Shown one piece after another: positions 1-7,600 of a stretch of 22,700 bases of DNA; positions within the stretch are counted from its first letter, which is position 1, and every line of letters starts with the position of its first letter. The notes below the pieces were generated by a model. That model did no database searches, had not been told where the DNA came from, and saw only the letters and a list, made by a program, of their open reading frames with translations. The position numbers were made by a program, and so were the translations under genes. Origin of the DNA: Monoraphidium neglectum (Eukaryota; Chlorophyta; Chlorophyceae; Sphaeropleales; Selenastraceae); assembly GCF_000611645.1 (NCBI RefSeq), contig NW_014013382.1, forward strand, positions 5,004 through 27,703. Direction: 5' to 3'.

Positions 1-14
1 GGGGGGGGGGGGGG
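1..14. repeat. Poly-G run at the window edge
   Basis: The first 14 bases are all G. A similar G run of about 14 lies at 1555-1568 inside a P450 intron. Such runs are common near contig edges and are prone to length errors, so no function is assigned. Confidence 0.7.
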
Positions 15-387
15 AGCGGCGGCGCCGCAGCCCGGCGGTGCGACTGGGCGTCTCCTGACGAATCTGGCTGGCTGACAATGTCGGCGTAATTGCATATGGC
101 GTGATGCCATCATTGAGGAAGCAAGGCCCCCGATGCCGGCTTGGTGCAGGGGGCGCGGCCCGCGCCTCGCGATGGAGGTGCCCAAAAGCGCGCCCCCCGC
201 GAAGCCGAGCGGCGCCCGCGCGGCCAGCAGCCGCACGCGCACGCGCGCGCGGCGGCGGCGCTCAGGCCTTGACGCGGCGCGCGCAGCGCAGCCACATGCC
301 GCCCTCCACTTTCAGGGTGAGTGCCAGCTTGGTGCGGCCCTTGATGGAGGCCGGGGTCCCCATGCGCTCCGCCAGGCGGTACCTGTG

Positions 388-442
388 GCCAGGGTTCAGG
401 GTTCAGGGTTCCGGGCTTAGGGCTTGGGGCTTAGGGTGCAGG
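388..442. repeat. Degenerate telomere-like repeats in a P450 intron
   Basis: On the plus strand, units such as AGGGTTC, AGGGCTT and TTAGGG follow each other imperfectly within the intron between the last two P450 exons. The motif resembles plant/algal telomere units but is short and degenerate. A similar short stretch occurs at about 18040-18068 in an SLC37 intron, so these look like interstitial intronic repeats, not a chromosome end. Confidence 0.5.
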
Positions 443-1587
443 GATACCAGATTGCTCAGGGCGACCACTGATTATGGTGGCGGCCAACTTGGGTTGCAGC
501 AGACAGCTGCTGCAGGTTTGCTGCTGCTACGGTAAAGGCGCATCCGCGGCATGCACACAAAGCGCTCGCCGCCAGCCGCGGTTCCCTTGCGTGGGCGCGT
601 CGCCGAACAGAAGCAGGGGTGAGCGCATTCCCAGGGGTCGCGTCGCGCGACGCCGCATGGAAGCAAGGCGCAAGGGAGGGGCCCCTGCTCACGTGAACGT
701 GGAGAGCAGCGCAGCTGCGGCGGTGCGCACCGCCACCAGGCCCAGCGCCCCGCCGATGCAGGCCTGGTCGGTGTTGCGGTGTTGCGCGCATTGATTTGGT
801 GTACTGAGTGAGGTTGGTGCGCACTGAACGCACGAGCACGGCGGGTGGGATGAATTGTTCGCGTGGGTGCGCCCTGCTGATGTGGCATCAAGGGAGTTTG
901 ATGCCGCTACTTTCGTCTGCGAGGCACCGGCGCGCAGCCCAGCGCAACGAGGCCACTGATCCAGTTGCTCCGCCCCGCCCCTCGCTGCGTGACAAATGCT
1001 TTGCGGACGTGCCGCTGCCGACGCCGCACCGCGGCCGCGCTCTCACTTTGGGGCCGGAGCTGAAGGGCAGGAAGCGGGGCGCGCCTGTCTTCTGGTCGAT
1101 GGCGGGGTCGGGGTCACCTGGGCTGACCAGCCAGCGCTCGGGCTTGAACTACGCTCAGGGTTTTTGGGGTGGCGCACAAATGGGGCACAAAGGGGACAGC
1201 AATTGAGGGAGGCGTTGTTCAGTAGTGCTGATGGCACGCGGATTCGCTTCTCGCAGTTGCACATCAGGGCCCTTTGCATCGGACCCTGCAATTTCCAACG
1301 CGCTGGTCCTGTGTCGATTTCATAAACGCCAGCTGGCCGAGCCAGGTCGCCCCGCAGCACCCAGGTCACCTAGTGACCCCTTGACTCCCCACGACCCGGC
1401 CCCCTCCCGCCCCACCCTGCGCGGCTCCTCCCAGTTGCCGCTCCAGTTGTTGATGACGTAGAGGCAGGGGAACACCATCACGCCCTTTGGTATCATGTAG
1501 GGCCCCACCTTGGTGGGCTTCTCGGTCAGCCTAGGTGGGGCAGAGCAGAAGGCGGGGGGGGGGGGGGACATGGTTTGAGTATGTGGT

Positions 1588-1642
1588 TGTGTGCGTGTGT
1601 GTGTGCGTGTGTGTGTGTGCGTGTGTGTGCGTGTGCGTGCGT
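1588..1642. repeat. GT microsatellite in a P450 intron
   Basis: Almost uninterrupted GT dinucleotides on the plus strand with occasional GC steps. It lies in the intron between the first two recognisable P450 exon pieces and is complementary to the CA tract that starts at 1731. Confidence 0.95.
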
Positions 1643-1730
1643 ATATCCTCTGTGTGTTTCTCATGCAGGATGATTGGCACCCCATGGATCTCGAACGCCC
1701 TTGTGGTTTTGGCTGATGGCGGCCGCAAAG

Positions 1731-1753
1731 TCACACGCACACACACACACACA

Positions 1754-1801
<48 letters not shown>

Positions 1802-1817
1802 CACACACACGCGCATG

Positions 1818-1864
<47 letters not shown>

Positions 1865-1975
1865 ACGCACACGCACACACACGCACGCACAGACATGCAC
1901 ACACACATGCACACACAGACATACACACAAACGCTCTCTCTGCCTCACATCAACACACGAACACACACACACATG
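1731..1975. repeat. Long CA microsatellite between P450 remnant and next gene
   Basis: About 245 bases of mostly CA dinucleotides on the plus strand, with interspersed CG and AT steps and one short CTCTCT patch near 1933-1945. It fills the whole interval between the 5' edge of the P450 remnant and the stop codon of the neighbouring gene at 1988-1990. Open frames here are artefacts of the dinucleotide repeat. Confidence 0.95.
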
Positions 1976-1987
1976 TGCGCGCAGGAC

Positions 1988-3642
1988 CTACTTGAGGTAG
2001 TTTATGAGCTCCGACACGGTGGCGGTCCGCCGCGTGCCGCCCGGCAGCTCCACCTCCACTCCTGTTTGAAATTCAAAACGCAGGTGGCGATGATGAGGGG
2101 CCGGTTAGCAGTGCTGCGCTGCATAAGGCAGGGTTGCTGCAGAGGCTGCATCTTGAAGCTGTAAGCACGCAACATCGTGCGCGAGCCCGCCCGATGGGTG
2201 CGAAGCCTTGATACAGGTGCTCACGCACAAGGCTGAGCGCTGCTCTTGGTTCGGTTCGGAGGGCGGCGCAACAGACTCAGCGAGCCGGCTGGTGCGAAGG
2301 GGTGCGCCCGGCCCGCCGTTTCCAGCCAGCTGTGCGGACACCCTCCTCTTCTACCGAGCAAACACGCAGGGAGGAAACACGCAGGGGAAGGCCCCAGCCC
2401 CCCGCGTTAAACACATACACATGTGACCACGCGTATGCATGCACTACTTGCCGAGCATGCGCATACGCACGTGCACACGCAGACACACAGACACACACAC
2501 ACACACACGCACACACACATGAATGGATGCACTCACACACACATAGTCACACACACATGCATGCACATACACACACACACACACACAGCCCCGCCGCCCC
2601 CTCTCACCCGGCATCTTCAGCGCCATCGCGTCCACCCCCTCCCCCAGCAGCGCCCCGGGGATCTCCACCGCCCCGCTCTCGCGCTCTTCGAAGAACAGGG
2701 GCCGAGCCAGGTCGCCGTCAAAGGTCACGAGAGCGTTGGGATGCAGCGCGTCGACGCGCAGGAAGACATTGCCCGCCAGGTCCTGGGGCTCGACAGAGTC
2801 GACGGCCACCTGCATTGGGGGCCGCATGCGGGATTGCATGTGTATGTTGGTACAATGTCGAGGCGCCCAGGCGTGTCCAGGAGGGGGGTGTCGCAAGTGC
2901 GACGGAGGGCGGCGGCTCGGCGGTTGGTGGGGTTTGGCTGCACGCTGAGCAGTCAGAGCCGCAGCCGTGCCCCGGGGGTTGCGTGCGGGCGGCTTGAACA
3001 TGGGATGTGGGTGCATTTGCGGGCAGCTGGGGTTGAGCGTCGTTTGCTGCTGGTGCGGGCGTGAAAGTGAGGGGGCAAGCCTGCATGGGCCGAGCGCTCA
3101 GGTGCATGGGCTGCAGCCAGTGCCCCTTGCACGCCATGGCGGATGGAGGCAGCTGGCGGCGACTGCCGCGAGCCGTTGCATGTTTGGTTGAACGCAGCTA
3201 GGCATCGTGCAGTTGCGGCGGGGCCGCCCGTTCTTCGCGTGTGGCCGCACGGGCGCGCCGCAGCGGAAAGCGATTGCTGGATGAGCACGCCCTGACCACC
3301 CCAATTGATTCAGATCGGAGCCGCGCCGGCCCGGGTGCTGTGCCGTTGGCGATTTTCCACGCGCACGCCCCGGCAAACCTTCGAGCGCTTGCTGCTTCCC
3401 GGGTAGTATGGCTCGTCATCTGCGTCCTCACTCTTGACGGAGCGTTTGCCACGCGGCGCCGGCTGCTGCTGCCGCTCTGCGAGCTCCGATGCAATGATCT
3501 CGTAGGGCAGGCCCACAGCGCGGTTCGGGCGCGGCTCGCGCTCCGCCGCCGCGTCCGACGGTGCCGCGGCTGGGTAGCCTTCGGTCTCAGGTGGCAATGA
3601 AGCTGAAGCATCGCCTTGAAGGGCCTCGGAGTCGGGTTCCAT
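1988..3642 (-). CDS. Unrecognised 179-residue protein, three exons
   Basis: I do not recognise this family. Exons on the minus strand are 3642-3379 (phase 0 donor, AAG then GTTTGC), 2809-2608 and 2061-1988, with stop TAG at 1988-1990. Lengths of 264, 202 and 74 join in frame to 540 bases. The start ATG sits in GCCATGG context about 100 bases below a TATA box. Residues 1-88 are acidic and Pro/Ala-rich, then carry basic clusters ([16 protein letters not shown]) that look like nuclear localisation signals. Residues 89-179 look folded: they contain [20 protein letters not shown] and end VEVELPGG....[10 protein letters not shown], which faintly resembles a small beta-grasp or dimerisation module. 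Introns are 569 and 546 bases, and intron 2 carries a CA tract. A nuclear or chromatin protein is a guess. The reading frame is well supported; the function is not. Confidence 0.62.
2473..2587. repeat. CA microsatellite in intron 2 of the unknown gene
   Basis: Interrupted CA dinucleotide tract on the plus strand, ending about 20 bases from the GTGAGA donor of the minus-strand intron. In the transcript it would be a UG-rich stretch just downstream of the 5' splice site. Confidence 0.95.
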
Positions 3643-3741
3643 GGCCTCGCCGACGCCTCTATGAGCGACGCTGTCGTGGAAGGCACGTCTACGACGCGCG
3701 GAGCGACATGGATGAGAGCCTACAGAAGTAAGTGGATGCTC

Positions 3742-3749
3742 TTTTTATA
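3742..3749 (-). promoter_or_regulatory. Probable TATA box of the unknown 179-residue gene
   Basis: The minus strand reads TATAAAAA, centred about 100 bases upstream of the ATG at 3642. That spacing leaves room for a 5' UTR of roughly 70 bases. It supports the chosen start codon and transcription direction. Confidence 0.6.
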
Positions 3750-5181
3750 GAAAGTACGGCGGCGTATGCAGCGCGGAGATAAACGCGATCTGTGTGAGCT
3801 CGAGGCAGGCGTGTGCTAAGGAAAAACAAATGCTTTCAACTTAATGTCACATGCACGTGGCATTCAGCTGCTGCACCAGCAAAACTGGGATCTTTGATCG
3901 GCGCGCGCCTTTTGCTTGAGCGGCGTCCTCTGGCAGAAATCAGATCCCTGCGCTTTCATGCGTTGTGCGGCGTGCTCGCGATATTATATCACGCCCTTCG
4001 GACCTGAGGGCCGCTGCGGGCCCCTTCGCAGCACAAAGATAACTGCTCACACAGTTGCTTGCCGCGGGGTCGCGGTCGCACGTTGTTGCAGGGCATGCGA
4101 ATGGACACTGCAAAGACTAGTATGGTTATTCATGTTGCTGTGTGCTGCTTAGCTTTGACAAAATGAGTACGGCAAGAAGTGTTGCAGGTTGTCAAAGGGA
4201 TTGGGCCAGCACAATCCGTGTGTAGCGTCATTTGAGCAGCGGGAACCCGCTGTTACAGAGGCAATGGCTTGTGCACACGCACACTGTTTGCACTAATCAA
4301 GGACGCGGCTGTTCCATGAAGATCCTGTGTCCTCCCTCAGGCTTGTTGTTTGGGGGACGACATGGGGACAGAATGCGCCCACGCTCTGCACTAGGGTTTT
4401 GCTTGTTGGCGTTCCTGGTTTGGATACTCAACAATAGTCTGTTATCTATCCATTCTGACCTCTAATGCCTCCTGAGGTACCTGGGCGGTAATTTGCAGCC
4501 ATGAGGGCGTGCCAAGCAAGCGAGGTGTTTGACCAGCTCACCAGCTAGCAGATGGAGCCCATCAAGCCGTGCACCACAACGCTCTGCCGTCCATGCTGTA
4601 CACATGAACGACTCATGTCACAGCATGATTTCAATGGCTGTTTGGTTGCCTTACATCGCAGCTGTAAGAGCTAGCCAATCAAGCCCCACCCTCAGCAGAC
4701 CGAGGGTGCGTGGTGGGCATCGCGGACGGAAGCGGTTGCGAGCGGTTGAACTGAACACACGAGTTCTGGGGCTTACTCAAAGCCTGGGAACGGGGTTTCT
4801 CAGTGTTGCACCTGAAGGGCTTGTTACCAGCACAGAAGCTCAATAAGATTTTGTCTGTGTGCCACATTTGCTCGTAGTCATGGTCACCAGGTGGATTGCG
4901 CTGCAACGCTACAAAGCATGCATTTGTGACCCGTGGTGCTATCATAACGACCAATCTCGCGATTGTATCATTGATATCCTCGCGCATAGTGATATCTCGT
5001 GCAGAAGGCCGCGGATAGAACTCTACATTCTGATCGTCAGTTGGTGCTAGCCTGCAATAACACGTTATTGCTGGTACATGTTCGAATTAGTGGTTCCCTG
5101 AGCTGCGCGTCAGTGCAGTACGCATCGCACCAAGCACGCAGCAGCTGCAGGGCGCGTCAGCTGCCCCGCTGCACTTGACAG
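3750..5181. other. Intergenic region, divergent, no recognisable gene
   Basis: About 1.4 kb between divergently transcribed genes. Base composition is visibly closer to even GC than the flanking coding exons, and homopolymer and dinucleotide tracts are nearly absent. Open frames here (for example minus 4679-4987, 102 codons) show no family motif, no splice-joined partner and no GC-rich third positions. An inverted repeat sits at 5051-5074. It should hold the promoters of both neighbours, but apart from the TATA box at 3742-3749 no element is clear. Confidence 0.6.
5051..5074. repeat. Short inverted repeat upstream of the BPL_N gene
   Basis: Arms CCTGCAATAAC and GTTATTGCTGG flank a two-base centre with one mismatch in eleven pairs. 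It lies about 110 bases upstream of the ATG at 5182. It could be a dimeric transcription-factor site or a hairpin in the leader. Chance occurrence is possible. Confidence 0.45.
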
Positions 5182-7138
5182 ATGCACCCGGCGGCGCCGC
5201 ACCCGGCGCAGCCCCGCGCCGCCGCCGCCGCCGCCGGCCGCGCGCGCGTCGCCGTGTACCGCGGCGAGGGCGCCGGCTGGCGCTCGGTGCAGTCTGCCGT
5301 GGCGTCGATCTCGCGCCTGCTGCCCCCTGATCGCTTCCTTGTCGATACAATGGCGACGCGCGAGCTTCTGGCGGGCGGCTGGCAGGCGCGCGTCGCGCTG
5401 CTGGTGATGCCGGGCGGCGCGGACCTGCCGTACTGCAAACACCTCAATGGCGCGGGCAACGCGCTCATCCGCGGTGCGGGCGGATTGGTGTTTGCGAGGG
5501 GGGCCGCGATCCCACGGTCAGGGTGCGGCGTCGCTGCTGAACCCGGCTGCGATGGGCAGCAGCTGGGCGCCATGGTGGGACGCCCATTCAAGCCAGCACA
5601 GCTGCGTCTATTTAATATGGAAAAAGGGCCCTGGGCTACGGGCAGACGGCGGAGCGTCTTCAAACATGTGCGCTGACCGCAGGCACCTCGCTCGTGGTGT
5701 TTTAGGGTGCCGCTGGCCAACAGCCCACTGCCGCCGCTCTCCGCGCTCCTTTAAATGGAACATTCCCTGACCCCTCCACAGACTATGTCAGCGGCGGCGG
5801 CAGCTACCTGGGGATCTGCGCAGGCGCCTACTACGCGTGCGCCCGCGTAGAGTTTGAGGCCGGCAGCGCGATGGAGGTTATCGGGGAGAGGGAGCTCTGC
5901 TTCTTCCCGGGGGTGGCGCGCGGCGCGGTCGTGCCAGGTGGGGGCAACCGCCGTGGTACCAGTTTGACTGCAATGGGCTGACAGTGCAATGCGTGCTTGA
6001 AATGGCCTTGCTGCAGTTTTCGATGCCAGGGGGCCACTAGTCAACAATATGCAGCGTGAGTGCCTAGCCGCATGGGCTCGCAAATGCACGGCCCAAAACA
6101 ACTGTCTGTGCAGGGTTTGACTACCAGACGGAGCGCGGGGCGGCGGCGGTGCCGCTCGAGTTCTTGGGCCCTGAGGACGTGGAGCAGCTGCTCGCAGGGC
6201 GGCGGCGGCAGCAGCAGGAGCAGCAGCAGCAGGAGCAGCAGCAGCAGCAGCAGCAGAAGACGCAGCAGCCGCAGCAGCAGCAGAGGCAGCAGCAGCAGCA
6301 TCTTGCAGCAGACAGCAACCCACCACAAAGCACCAGCAGCAATTGCAGCATGCCAACCAGAGAGTGCAGCGGCCGCAGCAATAACGCCCATACTGATGTC
6401 AGCAGCAGCAGCAGGTGGCGGCATGCAATAGACTACTGCAACGGCGGCCCCTTCTTTGTGGCGCCCGATGGAGCGGCAGACTGGGACAAGGGCGGGCTGC
6501 CCGGCGTGGATGTGCTGGCGCGATATGTCGACCTGCCCCAGGGCGCGTTGACGCGCGTTCAGCCGAGACAAGCGGCGCAGGAAGCAGAGCAGCAGCGGCA
6601 GCAGCAGCAGCAGGAGCAGGAGAAGGAGGAGGAGGAGGAGGGGGAGGCGGCCGGCAGGGAGACGTGCGCGGTGGCGGCAGTGCGCTGCCAAGTGGGCGCG
6701 GGCGCGGCGGTGCTGTGCGGGACGCACCCAGAACTTGAGCCGTCGTGGCTGGACCCCTGCGGCGTGACACCTGGATGCCCAACCGCAGCGCCAGGCGCGC
6801 CTGAGCTTGCAGTTCCTGCGAAGGCTTGCGTGGCCCAACAGGATCCTTCCCTGGCCTCGCCGGAAGTTTTGAATGCGGCAGCCGTAGCACCGCCAGGGCT
6901 GACCAGCCGGCCGGCGGGCCTGGGGCTGCTGAGCGCGGACGCGGCACCCCCAGCGGCAGCCCTGAAGTCAGCAGCAGCGGCGGCGGGGGGGTCGTGCTCC
7001 GACCGTGCGCTCGCAATACACACGGCAGAACTGCGTTCTGCGCTTTTGGCGGAGGGGCAGAGGGATGAGCTGTTGCAAACACTTGTAGTGGCGGCATTGC
7101 TGCATCAAGGTCAATTGAGGGAAGTGTCAGTGGGGTAG
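5182..7138 (+). CDS. BPL_N-domain protein (biotin-protein-ligase N-terminal, GATase1-like), stand-alone
   Basis: Exons 5182-5473, 5782-5937 and 6114-7138 join in phase to 490 codons. The BPL_N domain is the class-I glutamine-amidotransferase-like module found at the N-terminus of fungal-type biotin-protein ligases. Visible motifs, in order: RVAVYRGEG with a following helix (about residues 22-45), VMPGGADLPYC (75-85), the nucleophile-elbow-like GICAGAYYAC with Cys110 (108-117), FFPG, YCNGGPFF (about 250) and a closing AAVRCQVGAGAAVLCGTHPE (about 340-360). Two Gln-rich insertions break the domain: about residues 182-213 (CAG repeat) and about 306-330, the latter ending in a Glu run. The C-terminal 100 residues are Ala-rich, with a final helix-like segment. 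No biotin-ligase catalytic domain (GRGR-type motif) follows before the stop. The ATG at 5182 directly follows CTTGACAG, which could also be an acceptor, so an extra upstream exon is not excluded. A TGTAA motif follows at 7443. Confidence 0.85.
6209..6300 (+). repeat. CAG repeat encoding polyglutamine
   Basis: Imperfect CAG trinucleotides with GAG, CGG and CCG interruptions, in frame with the BPL_N protein, encoding roughly thirty mostly Gln residues. A second, shorter CAG/GAG tract lies at about 6583-6645. Such coding tracts are frequent in volvocalean proteins and often sit in surface loops. Confidence 0.9.
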
Positions 7139-7284
7139 GCGAGGCTCCCTGCTGTGTTGTTCCTTACTGTCAAGTGTCATGACGCCGCGATGCGCATGCC
7201 CTTCCGCCGCACATATGCGCAGGTGTGGTTCGGGCTGCGCTGTGCGGTCGCACTGCCGTGTCTAATTTGCTGGCAGTGAGCAGA

Positions 7285-7289
7285 TTACA
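7285..7289 (-). terminator. Candidate poly(A) signal (TGTAA) of the peptidase gene
   Basis: TGTAA on the minus strand, about 312 bases beyond the stop at 7601. UGUAA is the standard polyadenylation signal of chlorophycean nuclear genes. A five-base motif is weak evidence alone. Confidence 0.5.
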
Positions 7290-7442
7290 ACCAACGCTTG
7301 CTCGTGCGCACATGTGCATTTATTTTTTGCAAGTGCGTGCTTAAATGACAGTGCTTTGCTTTGAAACAAGACGAAATCAGCGCACAGCAAACTCCTGCTG
7401 CACAGCAGCACCAGGACGCTGCAATTGCATGCAAGCAACGCG

Positions 7443-7447
7443 TGTAA
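7443..7447 (+). terminator. Candidate poly(A) signal (TGTAA) of the BPL_N gene
   Basis: TGTAA followed by an A run, about 305 bases beyond the stop at 7138. The distance fits a chlorophycean 3' UTR. Confidence 0.5.
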
Positions 7448-7600
7448 AAAATCTGCTCTGTTGCCGTAGACAAGGGTGATTGCACATACAGACACGCAAG
7501 ATGATGTCTTGATACAGGCTTACCACTTGAAGTACTGTATCAGGACAGTTTCCATGTCACTCCCCAAGTGCGCAATCTGAAGTATACGTCGTCTATTGCG

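Larger units (their letters stand above)
262..1735 (-). pseudogene. Cytochrome P450, C-terminal part only (5' truncated)
   Basis: P450s are heme mono-oxygenases, usually membrane-anchored. Five pieces read in order on the minus strand: about 1735-1697 ([11 protein letters not shown], the stretch after the K-helix), 1530-1416 (VGPYMIPKG through NWEEPRR), 1148-1047 (FKPERW through FLPFSSGPK), 763-693 (ACIGGALGLVAVRTAAA) and 382-262 (YRLAERMG to the end, stop at 262-264). The last three joins have consistent phases and restore family motifs: the PERF-like FKPERW and the heme-ligand loop FSSGPKACIG, whose Cys is the iron ligand. About 150 codons are present of the roughly 500 usual. The I-helix, the Glu of ExxR and everything N-terminal are missing. 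Upstream of 1735 there is only CA repeat, followed by the stop codon of the next gene. The donor after TTRA (at 1697) fits the phase but is a weak site. It could be a pseudogene, or an intact gene broken by assembly collapse at the microsatellite. Family identity is firm; subfamily is not assigned. Confidence 0.85.
7139..7600. other. Convergent 3' region between BPL_N and peptidase genes
   Basis: The 462 bases between two facing stop codons hold no further gene. The plus strand has TGTAA at 7443-7447 and the minus strand has TGTAA at 7289-7285. Each lies just over 300 bases past its gene's stop, so the two 3' UTRs should overlap. Confidence 0.6.

Noticed and set aside
388..442. A true telomere near the left edge
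   Set aside because: The units are degenerate and short, and they lie within an intron between two in-phase P450 exons.
1655..1735. Plus-strand exon-like start after TTTCTCATGCAG
   Set aside because: It is a chance acceptor look-alike; the minus strand of the same bases encodes the P450 stretch [11 protein letters not shown].
1531..2164. Long open frames of alternating Cys-Val or Thr-His residues
   Set aside because: They are dinucleotide repeat (GT/CA) read in any frame; such repeats lack stop codons and do not indicate coding.
4679..4987. Minus-strand frame of 102 codons
   Set aside because: It has no recognisable motif, third positions are not GC-rich as in the real exons, and no splice partners were found.
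5157..5720. Minus-strand frame of 187 codons opposite BPL_N exon 1
   Set aside because: It is a shadow of the GC-rich plus-strand exon; the plus frame has the family motifs and matching splice phases.
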